DNA from: CAYUBI01 sp964443005
Lineage (GTDB): Bacteria > Margulisbacteria > Riflemargulisbacteria > GWF2-35-9 > CAYUBI01
NCBI GenBank assembly: GCA_964443005.1
Contig: CAYUBI010000009.1
Location: forward strand, 1 to 33,344
Direction: 5' to 3'
Length of the DNA: 33,344 nt
In this document: positions 18,049-26,131 of the stretch, in pieces
Layout: the number at the start of each line of letters is the position of its first letter
Numbering within the stretch: position 1 is the stretch's first letter
Program-made: the position numbers and the translations under genes
Notes under the pieces: model-generated
What the model was told of the DNA's origin: nothing
The model's input: the letters and a program-made list of their open reading frames with translations, nothing else
Databases searched by the model: none

Positions 18049-19339
18049 TAATATGTTGCAAAAGATGCTCTATTTTTTCAATGTGAGATTGGGGGAAATG
18101 CCCCTTAATATGAATACCTTCTGGCAAATACTCTTCAATAGCAATATGTCCTGATTGTTTAAGTTCGTGTACCCATTGTGTTTGAGTATACGGAATCATA
18201 AAAGAGGCTTCCTGATGCAAACATTCCAAAATAACGGATTCAATGGTGCTGAGTAATGAAGTAATGTCTGTAGCTGCTAATGCTGATATTGCAATTGAAT
18301 GTGAATAATTGGCTAACATAGGCTCAATGTCCGACTCTTCAGTCAAGCGATCTTTTTTGTTAAATATCATTAAGGTAAGTTTATCCAAAGCTCCTAAATA
18401 ATCCAAGACTTTATTTACTGCTTCTATGTCTGCTTTCCATAAAGGACTAGACATATCAACAACATGAACAAGTAAATCTGCACGAACAACCTCATCTAAG
18501 GTCGAGCGAAAGGCTTCAACTAAATGATGGGGAAGTTTACGAATAAATCCAACAGTATCTACTAATAAAAAAGCTTGATGGCTTTTAAGTTCCACACGTT
18601 TTACTGTTGTATCTAGCGTTGCAAATAAAATATTCTTGGCTAGTACATCTGAATGAGCTAATTGATTCATAATGGTTGATTTGCCTGCATTGGTATAGCC
18701 GACAAGTGCGAGTAAGGGTAAATGTAATTCACTACGTTTTTGGCGTTGCGTATCTCGACTAGTTTTAACGTGAATTAACTCTTTTTTTAATTTACTAATG
18801 CGTGTTTTTATATTTCGGCGATCTACTTCCAATTGTGTTTCACCTGGGCCCCGAGTGCCAATGCCTCCGCCTAAACGCGAAAAATGAACCCACAAATTCG
18901 TGAGTCGAGGATACATATATTGCAGTTGTGCTAGTTCAACCTGAAGTGCTGCTTCTGCTGTTTTGGCTCTGCAAGCAAAAATATCTAAAATAAGTTCAGT
19001 GCGATCTAACACTTTGCATTCGAGTTGTTTTTCTAAATTGCGTTTTTGAGCAGGTGACAACTCGTCATTAATGACAACAACTATCACTTCCATTTCAACA
19101 CATAAGGCCTTAACTTCCTCAATTTTGCCGCGCCCAATATAGGTTCCAGGGTGGAGTGCGTCTAAATTTTGCATGATTTCGCCAGCGACTTCGCTGCCAG
19201 CAGATCGAACTAAAAAAGCGAGTTCATTCATGGATGCACGAAATTCAGCTGGCGTAACTGGAAATATACACGCGCCTACTAAAATGACGCGTTCTTGTTT
19301 CGCTTCATTATTATGCGTTGAATTTAAATTTTTTGACAT
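18041..19339 (-). CDS. hflX: Ribosome-associated GTPase HflX
   Basis: HflX splits stalled or heat-damaged 70S ribosomes. The 432-aa protein has the HflX N-terminal domain with ALHPGTYIGRGK and the glycine-rich linker GTRGPGETQLEVDRR. The G domain shows G1 GYTNAGKST (Lys220), G3 DTVGFI and G4 NKKD. A short C-terminal domain follows. The start ATG lies 16 nt after gpsA; the SD is weak. It sits between gpsA and dinG in the plsY-gpsA-hflX-dinG operon, which is metabolically heterogeneous. Confidence 0.95.
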   Translation of the reverse strand: MSKNLNSTHNNEAKQERVILVGACIFPVTPAEFRASMNELAFLVRSAGSEVAGEIMQNLDALHPGTYIGRGKIEEVKALCVEMEVIVVVINDELSPAQKRNLEKQLECKVLDRTELILDIFACRAKTAEAALQVELAQLQYMYPRLTNLWVHFSRLGGGIGTRGPGETQLEVDRRNIKTRISKLKKELIHVKTSRDTQRQKRSELHLPLLALVGYTNAGKSTIMNQLAHSDVLAKNILFATLDTTVKRVELKSHQAFLLVDTVGFIRKLPHHLVEAFRSTLDEVVRADLLVHVVDMSSPLWKADIEAVNKVLDYLGALDKLTLMIFNKKDRLTEESDIEPMLANYSHSIAISALAATDITSLLSTIESVILECLHQEASFMIPYTQTQWVHELKQSGHIAIEEYLPEGIHIKGHFPQSHIEKIEHLLQHINE

Positions 19340-19355
19340 GGCGTTAGTATTCTTT

Positions 19356-20372
19356 CTATTGTTTGCTAAATTCAGTTTTAGGGGGTCGTTGCATTAATTC
19401 AAGAATGCTTTCACGAATGGGTTTATTCTTGAAAAGAACGTTAGCTACTGTTGTACAAATTGGCATGTCAATCTGATGTTTTTGTGCTAATTCAGCAACA
19501 GCTTTGGCTGTAATAACACCTTCAACTGTATGATGAATTGAGCCTAAAATATCAGATAATGATTCGCCTTTGCCTAGCCGCTCGCCAACTTGATGATTGC
19601 GGCTTTCTAAAGACGAGCAGGTTGTCATTAAATCGCCTAAGCCACTGAGGCCATATAAGGTTTCTTGTTGAGCACCCAAATGCACAGCCATACGAGAAAT
19701 CTCGTGAATTCCTCGAAGCATTAAGCCTGCTTTGGCATTGTTTCCAGAACCCAGTCCATCTAAAATACCTGCAGCAATAGCAATGACATTTTTAAGTGTG
19801 CCGCCCCAAGCTACGCCAATGGGGTCAGCGCTGCTGTAAACACGCATATACGGACGCATGAGTAATTGTTGAGCAACTAAGGCACGTGATGTAGCGTGCG
19901 AGGCTGCAACCATAGCAGCTGGTTTTTCCAGCGCAATTTCTTTGGCAATATTAGGACCCGAAATAATTGTAATTTTTGAAAATATAACAGGCGGAAGTAC
20001 GTCATGTGCTACGCCAACAATGGTTAGTTGCGTTGTTTCTTCTAAGCCCTTTGTTGCAATTAATATTTTAGTTTTTGAGGTTATTAACGGCAAAATTGTT
20101 GTTAAGGTCTGTCGAAAAAATGGAGATGCAACTGCAATAATGATAATGGTTGCTTTTTCACAGGCTGCAATGAATGAGGTTGTTGCTTGAATTGTTGAGG
20201 GCAAACATATCGACTCGCCAAGTGCTAAATTAATATGGCGCTTAGTTATTGTTTCAGCAATGTCGTGATCATGACAAAAAAGCGTTACAGAATGCTGGTT
20301 TTCTGCAACCATTTTGGCTAGTGTTGTGCCCCAAGGGCCACATCCTAAAACTGCAACATGTGTAGGCTTCAT
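19356..20372 (-). CDS. gpsA: NAD(P)-dependent glycerol-3-phosphate dehydrogenase
   Basis: GpsA reduces DHAP to sn-glycerol-3-phosphate, the backbone for phospholipids. The 338-aa protein has the Rossmann motif VAVLGCGPWGTTLA, ISGPNIAKEIA, the catalytic Lys194 in AWGGTLKNVIAIAAG, and the GLGDLMTTCSS motif of the C-terminal helical domain. Its ATG overlaps the plsY stop as ATGA. Coupling to plsY makes sense because the product is the substrate of the PlsY acyltransferase. Confidence 0.96.
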   Translation of the reverse strand: MKPTHVAVLGCGPWGTTLAKMVAENQHSVTLFCHDHDIAETITKRHINLALGESICLPSTIQATTSFIAACEKATIIIIAVASPFFRQTLTTILPLITSKTKILIATKGLEETTQLTIVGVAHDVLPPVIFSKITIISGPNIAKEIALEKPAAMVAASHATSRALVAQQLLMRPYMRVYSSADPIGVAWGGTLKNVIAIAAGILDGLGSGNNAKAGLMLRGIHEISRMAVHLGAQQETLYGLSGLGDLMTTCSSLESRNHQVGERLGKGESLSDILGSIHHTVEGVITAKAVAELAQKHQIDMPICTTVANVLFKNKPIRESILELMQRPPKTEFSKQ

Positions 20373-20953
20373 AAAATTTTGCTTTCTTTTTTTTGAATTA
20401 GGCGCACAATATTATTTTTATGTTTATAAATAACGTAACTTCCAACACTTAAAAAAATAAGTTGATAAGGTAGAGGAACATGAAAAAAAGGTATCCATGA
20501 TAAAACCATGACTAACATCGCACCTGTGATACTTCCTAGTGAAACATAGCCACTTACTTTGATGAGTAATAAACCAATAATAAACACAATTAAAAAAATC
20601 AGAGGCGACATAAATACCAACACGCCTAAACCTGTTGCTACGCCTTTGCCACCTTTGAATCGCAAAAATGGTGTTAACGTATGGCCAACAACAACAGCAA
20701 TTGCAAGGCAGCATAATGCTGGTATTGATAATCCCATGAATTGTCCCAGTAACATTGCTGTGAGTCCTTTGCCCATGTCAAGTGAAAATACACAAATCGC
20801 CCAAGCTAAACCCAGCTGACGATACACATTGGTTGCTCCTGCATTTTTGCTGCCAACAGTTAGCAAATCAATACCTTTACTGGTCGCAACAATAACGCTA
20901 AAGGGAATTGAACCTAGAAAATATGCAAGAAGTATCATCATAAATGTCATCAT
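20369..20953 (-). CDS. plsY: Acyl-phosphate:glycerol-3-phosphate acyltransferase
   Basis: PlsY is a polytopic inner-membrane enzyme that acylates G3P from acyl-phosphate in the first step of phospholipid synthesis. The 194-aa protein is strongly hydrophobic and carries the three conserved loops: LGSIPFSVI, GSKNAGATNVYR and HTLTPFLRFKGGKGVATGLG. It is the first gene of the operon. The first ATG (20953) sits 8 nt after a TATAAT box with no SD, suggesting leaderless initiation. Further in-frame Met codons follow within the first 6 residues. Confidence 0.94.
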   Translation of the reverse strand: MMTFMMILLAYFLGSIPFSVIVATSKGIDLLTVGSKNAGATNVYRQLGLAWAICVFSLDMGKGLTAMLLGQFMGLSIPALCCLAIAVVVGHTLTPFLRFKGGKGVATGLGVLVFMSPLIFLIVFIIGLLLIKVSGYVSLGSITGAMLVMVLSWIPFFHVPLPYQLIFLSVGSYVIYKHKNNIVRLIQKKESKIL

Positions 20954-20961
20954 AATAATGC

Positions 20962-21005
20962 ATTATACCGTACCTCTTCCCTGTACGACAGAGGCGCGGT
21001 ATACT
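20962..21005. promoter_or_regulatory. Mirror-symmetric divergent promoter (plsY operon / MFS remnant)
   Basis: A minus-strand TATAAT (20967-20962) and a plus-strand TATACT (21000-21005) lie at exactly mirrored positions around 20983.5. They are embedded in an interrupted palindrome, TATACCG...CCTCT...AGAGG...CGGTATA (20964-21003). Each -10 ends 8 nt before the respective ATG (20953 and 21014). The -35 regions would overlap in the centre and match consensus poorly (TGTCGT for plsY), so the symmetry may also be a regulator site. Confidence 0.55.
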
Positions 21006-21013
21006 TTGTTTTA

Positions 21014-21244
21014 ATGTCTTCCTTTATAAAAAAAATTGCAATTCATCCAGACCACATAACGCCGACGTTAACAATGTCTATGACAATGGATCATTTTTTT
21101 TCAATACTGGTTGCGATTTTGGGTGGAATTCTTTGGATGAAGGTTGGATACCAGTGGGTGTTTCTTTTTGGAGCAGTTTTAGCTGTAGTTAACTGGATCT
21201 CTGCATCACAAATCAGATTAAAACAAGCGGCTTTAATAAGCTAA
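21014..21244 (+). pseudogene. C-terminal remnant of an MFS-type transporter (last two membrane helices)
   Basis: The 76-aa frame reads like the end of a major-facilitator protein. It has a cytoplasmic loop with HPDHITPTLTMSMTMDH, a helix FFSILVAILGGILWMKVG, and a final helix WVFLFGAVLAVVNWISA. Full MFS proteins have about 400 aa, so at least ten helices are missing. It keeps an ATG and a -10 box 8 nt upstream, so it could still be expressed as a small membrane protein. I favour a truncated relic placed next to a promoter. Confidence 0.6.
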
Positions 21245-21337
21245 TTCTAACAAAAAAATCGCCGTATGTTTAAGAATCCAATTATAGGGCATGTTTCTAA
21301 ATGAACATTCTTGGTTGCTTATCAAAAGGAGAACATT

Positions 21338-21901
21338 ATGAATAAAAAACTGATTCTGGTTGTAGAAGACGACCCTCATCTTTCGAAATTTGTTAAAAAA
21401 CGTTTGGTAGATTCTGGTATTTACGATGTGATTAATGCATACAATGGACAAGAAGCCTGGGATTTTATGTCAAAGGATCCCAAAGCTAATGATCTTGATT
21501 GCATTATTTTAGATTATAAAATGCCAATTATGGATGGACCTCAATTTCTGGATAAACTCCGTCATAGCGATCTTGCTAACAGCAAAATCGGAGTTGTAGT
21601 ATTAACTGCTTATGAAGATAAAGAAAAATGGTATGCTGCAACTTATACGCAAGGAAGAGTGTTAGCTTATTTAAAAAAGGATCAAATGGAAACTGATTTG
21701 TTGCCAATATTGCAACGTGTTTTTGAAGGCGATACTGTAGCAATGTCACATGAAACTGATGATCTTGCTATGTCCAAAGTTAAGGATATTGTATTTGAAG
21801 AATTTCAGAAAAAACGAAGCGAAGAAATGGCACTTAATCCAGAAAATTTTTTGGATATAGATGATGATGAAATTAACGAAGAAGATTCTAAAGCTTTTTA
21901 A
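21338..21901 (+). CDS. Response regulator: receiver domain with acidic C-terminal extension
   Basis: A 187-aa protein. The receiver domain has an acidic pocket (EDD, residues 10-12), phospho-acceptor Asp59 (CIILDYKMP), Thr90 (VVLTAY) and a conserved Lys near 113. The remaining ~65 residues are charged and helical, end in a very acidic stretch (DIDDDEINEEDS) and match no DNA-binding domain I know. The ATG at 21338 has AAAGGAG at 21325-21331; the frame is open upstream to 21311 but that part is unsupported. Its 3' end overlaps the convergent 7TM histidine kinase by 14 nt, which is its most likely partner. Confidence 0.85.
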   Translation: MNKKLILVVEDDPHLSKFVKKRLVDSGIYDVINAYNGQEAWDFMSKDPKANDLDCIILDYKMPIMDGPQFLDKLRHSDLANSKIGVVVLTAYEDKEKWYAATYTQGRVLAYLKKDQMETDLLPILQRVFEGDTVAMSHETDDLAMSKVKDIVFEEFQKKRSEEMALNPENFLDIDDDEINEEDSKAF

Positions 21902-23927
21902 ATTTCAATAAAAAAGTAGAGCCTTGATTTAACTCGCTTTGCACGTGAACATGACCTAAATGTTCGCGTACAATGCGAAAAACAATGGACAATCCAAGTC
22001 CGCGGCCTTCAGTTACTTTGGTGCTAAAAAAGGGCTCGAAAATTCGTTCCAAATTTTTTTGTTCAATACCGTGACCAGTATCTTTGACTTCCATGCATAC
22101 AAACAAATCATTTCCCTCGGTTTTAACATAAGTCGCAATCGATAATGTTCCGCCGTTTGGCATAGCTTCATTTGCATTTTTAATTAAATTTGTTGCCATC
22201 ATTTCCAAATCATTTATATCACCTTCAATAACAGGAATTTCACCCAATTCAAGAATAACTGTAACGCCTGAGGGTGGAAACAAATTTAATGCATTATGAA
22301 TAACATCATTTAGATTAACCTTAACAAGGTCACGTTTCTTTGCTTCGTGAATACGCAACGTAGTATCAACAATATCTCCAATTCGTTTGATTCGTTCGAT
22401 TAATGTGTGATAGGTTTCAGCACGTTCAGCAGGATCTGTGATATTACGCTCGAATAATTCTGCTACGCAGAATTGAATGGCAGTTAAGGGCGTACGAATT
22501 TCGTGATTGTATTCTTGAATTAAGTGCGCTAAAGAGGCGATTTTTTCAGATCGCGCGAGTTGGCGTTCTGTATCATAGAGTTTTTTGAGGTTTTCTTCAA
22601 ACGGACGGATACGGTCAAGAGCCATTGAACCTTGAATAGAAAGCATTTTAAATACCATTTTATCTTTTTCAGTATACGCAGCTTCCGAGCTTTTTTGATC
22701 TACAAGAAAAAACGCATCTAATTCGTCGTTGATCCAAAAAGGAATTAGCGCTGCAGAACGACGCAAACTAAATTTAGCTATGTCAGTAGCAATATGTGAA
22801 TCATTAAGCTTAAACAATAAGGGTTCTTTTTGCTGCAAAGCAAATAAAGTAATTGGATTATCTAAGCCATAATTCGAATCATCGGCAATGAGTTGATAAG
22901 CCAGAATTTCTCCGGTTTCCTCGTTTCTAATTGCAAGAAATGTTAATGTTTTCTCTACTTTGATGGTTTCATTAATTTCGGTAGCAATAACATCAAAAAC
23001 ATTCTCGCGATTAAGTGCTGCAACCAATTTTTCCAATACGCGGCTAATCAGTTGATCCGAATTATACCAATCCGTAACCCATTTTCGAACTGCTGAAGTT
23101 TGAAGTTTTTCGCGGAGTTTATCGCCGTAAAGGGTAAAGAGGATGGCAACAAGTGTCAACATGATGCCTTTGATAATTAGCGAGAAATCTGTGAAAAGTA
23201 TTGTCCATAAAAGAAAAATGAGAAAGCCAATGATAGCTGTGTAAGATCCAATGCGAGAAATGACAAGTTTTACGTCCATGAGTTCGTGTTTGGTAATAGC
23301 GTAGGTAAGTATTAGGCTATAAATTGTTAACGATATCATTCCAAAAGGTGGGATCATTATATCAAACCAAAGAAACCAATTAGTGAATCCGCCGAGAATA
23401 CAAATTATTAGTGACAATAAAAGTAAAAAATTTTTTAAATTATGATTTTTATAAAGTTGAATACCCATGAAAAGGAAAGGTATCACATACATTGTTGACA
23501 GATAAAAATAATATGGTAAAAACAATACACCTTTTGTTGCCCAAAAATGGAAATAAAGTTTCGGAGAAGGCACTAATGATATTGGGATAAATATAGATGT
23601 TAAAATTAAAATTGATGTTAGAAAAAAGGCAAAATAATAAATTTCTCTCTTTTTAATTTCACAAAATAGAAATATAAATGTATATAACGATACGGCTGTT
23701 AGAATTGAGGAATATTCAAGAATTTTCTGACTGACTAATGCAGAAGCTGCCTTCGTCGTGACGAATAATACTGAGAATAAAGAAATTTGCCATATTAGGA
23801 CAAATAGGGTAAAGGAAATAAATGCATAGTCATACTTTTTTTTTGCATTCTTATTGGCAAGCACTACTAGCGTAAAACAAAAACAGACTATATTAATTAG
23901 GCAGCTAACATAAATAAAATTATGCAT
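21888..23927 (-). CDS. Multi-helix sensor histidine kinase (7TM-GAF-HisKA-HATPase)
   Basis: The 679-aa protein begins with about seven membrane helices (residues ~5-210). A KHELMDVKLVISR linker comes next, then two further helices (~223-262), a GAF-like domain (~290-430), HisKA with His475 in YNHEIRTPLTA, and HATPase with NLIKNANEAMP, DTGHGI and GRGLGLSIV. The N box resembles NtrB/PrsK-type kinases. The N-terminal third (about 23400-23927) is noticeably more AT-rich than the kinase core. It begins 2 nt after the HAD gene and probably shares its mRNA. The 3' end overlaps the convergent response regulator. The membrane part may sense lipid or another membrane-linked signal; that is inference from context. 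Confidence 0.88.
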   Translation of the reverse strand: MHNFIYVSCLINIVCFCFTLVVLANKNAKKKYDYAFISFTLFVLIWQISLFSVLFVTTKAASALVSQKILEYSSILTAVSLYTFIFLFCEIKKREIYYFAFFLTSILILTSIFIPISLVPSPKLYFHFWATKGVLFLPYYFYLSTMYVIPFLFMGIQLYKNHNLKNFLLLLSLIICILGGFTNWFLWFDIMIPPFGMISLTIYSLILTYAITKHELMDVKLVISRIGSYTAIIGFLIFLLWTILFTDFSLIIKGIMLTLVAILFTLYGDKLREKLQTSAVRKWVTDWYNSDQLISRVLEKLVAALNRENVFDVIATEINETIKVEKTLTFLAIRNEETGEILAYQLIADDSNYGLDNPITLFALQQKEPLLFKLNDSHIATDIAKFSLRRSAALIPFWINDELDAFFLVDQKSSEAAYTEKDKMVFKMLSIQGSMALDRIRPFEENLKKLYDTERQLARSEKIASLAHLIQEYNHEIRTPLTAIQFCVAELFERNITDPAERAETYHTLIERIKRIGDIVDTTLRIHEAKKRDLVKVNLNDVIHNALNLFPPSGVTVILELGEIPVIEGDINDLEMMATNLIKNANEAMPNGGTLSIATYVKTEGNDLFVCMEVKDTGHGIEQKNLERIFEPFFSTKVTEGRGLGLSIVFRIVREHLGHVHVQSELNQGSTFLLKFKKL

Positions 23928-23929
23928 AA

Positions 23930-24508
23930 TTATAACAATAGCATTTTATTGTTTTTTATTAAATATGCTTTGTCACATTTATTGAGAAATTGATAATCAT
24001 ATTTAGAATCACCAAATCCAATGAATAATGCTTTTTTTTCTTTACTTTTAATGTCATTCATACATGCGCCTTTGAAATTGAACAGCGTTTTCATCGAAAC
24101 TGAACTCGTTAGATCAATTGAATAAATATATTTTGGATTGAATTTTTTATAATAAAATTGGTTCATTAAGCTAATATTTGTCGTAATAAAATAAATTTCT
24201 GATTTATGACAAATCCTATTTAAAACTTTTGAAGTTATTAAAATCATTTTTGTTTCGTAATAATCAGTCAATTCATTTATATATTTATAATTATTGAACA
24301 TTTTTTCAAAAAAACGAAATACTATAATTTGAAGAAGAGGCCTTGAACACCAGTCAATAAATTTAATTAAGGGTGAAATGGCGTAAATTGAATACAGAAA
24401 AAAAAATGATTTTTCTTTTTTTAGTTGGAAAAGAATTGGAGTGAAAATAGTTGTGTTAGTGATTGTTCCATCAATATCAAAAATATATATTTTTTTAGGT
24501 ATAATCAT
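23930..24508 (-). CDS. HAD-superfamily phosphatase-like hydrolase
   Basis: The 192-aa protein has the HAD nucleophile motif FDIDGTITNT with Asp11 and Asp13, a helical cap region rich in aromatic residues, motif II-like FITTN, and motif III/IV-like GFGDSKYD. The size fits HAD-IB (SerB-like) enzymes. The substrate is unknown. It overlaps the upstream plsC by 14 nt, and PlsC/HAD partnerships, including fusions, are known in lipid metabolism, so a phospholipid-intermediate phosphatase is a reasonable guess. The DNA is very AT-rich with many ATA and AAA codons. Confidence 0.75.
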   Translation of the reverse strand: MIIPKKIYIFDIDGTITNTTIFTPILFQLKKEKSFFFLYSIYAISPLIKFIDWCSRPLLQIIVFRFFEKMFNNYKYINELTDYYETKMILITSKVLNRICHKSEIYFITTNISLMNQFYYKKFNPKYIYSIDLTSSVSMKTLFNFKGACMNDIKSKEKKALFIGFGDSKYDYQFLNKCDKAYLIKNNKMLLL

Positions 24509-25160
24509 AAACTTGATTTGTTAATTTCGCAATTTCTTTCATAATTATTGTTGTTTGTTTAGATTTATTTATTTGAATACTTACATCAGGATTGAATAGA
24601 AGCGGTTTCCCAAAATTTATAGAGCAGGCTTGCAATCGAGGTATAATATGTTTTGGTGGCAATACATTATAGAAGCCAATCAGTCCAACAGGGATAACCG
24701 GGTTTTTAGTTATGCACATTAAATGTGCAATGCCGTTATTCGCTTTATTTAATTTGCCATCTGTACTTCTCGTTCCTTCCGGAAATATAGCTATTCTAGC
24801 GTTAATTGATACATTCATTGCATCAAATATTTTTTTCGAATTTTGGAACGAATGTTTTTCGGATACCATAATGCACTTAGCTTCTCGCATTATAGGTCCC
24901 CAAATTGGATGGAAAAAAAGTTTTTCTTTGGCAAGGAATATTATATTAATATTTTGCTTATATTTTAAATACGACCATAAGATTAACCAATCTAAATAAC
25001 TTGTATGGTTAATCGCCAAAATGTATGTATCAAATACATTTAAATATTGAACATTGTTAACTTTTCCTTTAAGAAAATAAAGAAAGAAAAATAATGCCAT
25101 TCTGGTTATTCCCACGAAATATAGCTGTCTTATTATTTTTTTAGCTTTTGCAAACAACAA
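24495..25160 (-). CDS. plsC: 1-acyl-glycerol-3-phosphate acyltransferase-like (PlsC/LPLAT) protein
   Basis: The 221-aa protein carries the acyltransferase HX4D motif (His52-Asp57 in NHTSYLD), a middle block IWGPIMREAKCI, the FPEGTRS motif (Glu128) and the late proline-rich NPVIPVGL block. It would acylate lysophosphatidic acid or a related lysolipid. The frame begins with TTG at 25160, preceded by AAAGG about 9 nt upstream. It heads a plsC-HAD-histidine kinase operon. Composition is much more AT-rich than the left half of the window, suggesting different origin or weak selection. Whether it is the housekeeping PlsC or an accessory paralogue cannot be decided here. Confidence 0.8.
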   Translation of the reverse strand: MLFAKAKKIIRQLYFVGITRMALFFFLYFLKGKVNNVQYLNVFDTYILAINHTSYLDWLILWSYLKYKQNINIIFLAKEKLFFHPIWGPIMREAKCIMVSEKHSFQNSKKIFDAMNVSINARIAIFPEGTRSTDGKLNKANNGIAHLMCITKNPVIPVGLIGFYNVLPPKHIIPRLQACSINFGKPLLFNPDVSIQINKSKQTTIIMKEIAKLTNQVYDYT

Positions 25161-25504
25161 TATTTTATATCCTTTTATATTTGTTAATTTAAATTAACTG
25201 TAATGTTTAATTTTATACATAATTCACTAAATAATTGCCACAAAAAATTTTAAAAAATAATTTTTATTTCTTCTTACTTTCTGCAAATTCATACAAGAAT
25301 ACAGCGAGTAGATTCAATAATAATTTCATTTAATTTTTGAATCTATTTTTATTTTATATCTTTTCTTTATCTATCATAACTTAAAATAGATAGAGATGCA
25401 AATTTATTGTTATTGATGAAACAAATCGCCTGAAATCTAATTGAAGAGGGCGCACGTTTAGCAATAGAAAGTGGTTAATTTCCGAGATGTCTTGGAAATG
25501 TTGT
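25161..25504. other. AT-rich non-coding gap with short palindromes and possible gene fragments
   Basis: No intact gene is visible. It contains a perfect 16-bp palindrome, GTTAATTTAAATTAAC (25183-25198), near the plsC start. An 8-bp inverted repeat AGATTCAA/TTGAATCT (25310-25317, 25337-25344) is followed by T-rich DNA. From about 25406 to 25482, two short frames resemble protein (IDETNRLKSN, then LIEEGARLAIESG in another frame), like a frameshifted relic. I do not recognise the source. Confidence 0.4.
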
Positions 25505-25526
25505 AATTACTGTTGTAGCGGTAATT
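25505..25526. promoter_or_regulatory. Operator O1 of the hipBST locus
   Basis: Imperfect 22-bp inverted repeat AATTACTG-N6-CGGTAATT (one mismatch between half-sites). It shares its half-site sequence and 6-bp spacer with O2 and lies 72 bp upstream of it centre to centre, just upstream of the -35 box. It is likely bound by a HipB dimer. Confidence 0.6.
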
Positions 25527-25550
25527 GTGTTGATATTTTTACGTTATATC

Positions 25551-25579
25551 TTGAATGTTGACGTGGTTTAATATACAAT
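25551..25579 (+). promoter_or_regulatory. hipBST promoter, probably leaderless
   Basis: TTGAAT (25551-25556), a 17-bp spacer and TACAAT (25574-25579). The -10 ends 7 nt before the hipB ATG and overlaps operator O2. Repressor binding would therefore block both RNA polymerase and the start codon region. Confidence 0.6.
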
Positions 25580-25598
25580 TACTGCTATGGCAGTAATT
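25577..25598. promoter_or_regulatory. Operator O2 overlapping the hipB start codon
   Basis: Perfect inverted repeat AATTACTG-CTATGG-CAGTAATT. It spans the end of the -10 box, the predicted transcription start and the ATG of hipB (25587-25589). Confidence 0.65.
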
Positions 25599-25817
25599 AA
25601 TAGTGCAGAAGAGATGGCCACCATTGTACGGGAACATCGCGAAAAAAGTGGTCTTACCCAAAAACAACTGGCAGATATTGCTGGTTTGGGCAAAACTGTT
25701 ATCTTTGATGTTGAAAAAGGTAAAACATCAACTAAATTGGATACTCTATTGAAAATATTTAACGTTTTAAATCTAAAGCTGGAAATAATCAGCCCTTTAA
25801 TAAAAGATAATGCGTAA
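25587..25817 (+). CDS. hipB: HipB-like XRE-family antitoxin/repressor
   Basis: The 76-aa protein is a single Cro/CI-type helix-turn-helix domain (residues about 12-64, with SGLTQKQLADIAGLGKTVIFDVEKGK). As in HipB proteins it should dimerise and repress the operon through the two adjacent palindromes. In HipBST systems, as I recall, HipB mainly supplies repression and complex stability while HipS neutralises the kinase. It overlaps hipS by 8 nt. There is no SD, and the -10 ends 7 nt upstream. Confidence 0.85.
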   Translation: MAVINSAEEMATIVREHREKSGLTQKQLADIAGLGKTVIFDVEKGKTSTKLDTLLKIFNVLNLKLEIISPLIKDNA

Positions 25818-26130
25818 AGCAGAAATATTAGTAAATAATATTTCCTGTGGATTCCTTACTGAACTGGAACATAATAAATCCTATGAGTTTAACTATAGGG
25901 AAAATTATTCTGGGCCACCCGTTTCTTTAGCTATGCCTACATTGATAAAAAGTTATAAATTTGATAATTTCCCTCCTTTTTTTGATGGTTTATTACCCGA
26001 AGGGTTCCAACTTGAAGCTTTGCTTAAACAAAATAAAATAGATCGTAATGATTTATTCGGACAATTAATCGTTGTGGGTAGCGATGTGGTTGGCAGTTCA
26101 ACAATTATAAATTTATCAGAAAGCAAATAA
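25810..26130 (+). CDS. hipS: HipS-like antitoxin (stand-alone HipA N-subdomain 1)
   Basis: The 106-aa protein corresponds to the small N-terminal subdomain of HipA (Couple_hipA) encoded as a separate gene. Recognisable parts are SGPPVSLAMP, FPPFFDGLLPEGFQLE and the closing NDLFGQLIVVGSDVVGSSTI. In E. coli HipBST this protein is the antitoxin that inserts into the HipT kinase. From memory, a Trp at about residue 65 blocks the active site there; here the comparable position after LPEG is Phe66 and the protein has no Trp. It ends with a genuine TAA followed one base later by hipT, so the split is not a sequencing frameshift of a normal hipA: the kinase has its own N-terminus matching HipT. Confidence 0.82.
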   Translation: MRKAEILVNNISCGFLTELEHNKSYEFNYRENYSGPPVSLAMPTLIKSYKFDNFPPFFDGLLPEGFQLEALLKQNKIDRNDLFGQLIVVGSDVVGSSTIINLSESK

Positions 26131-26131
26131 A

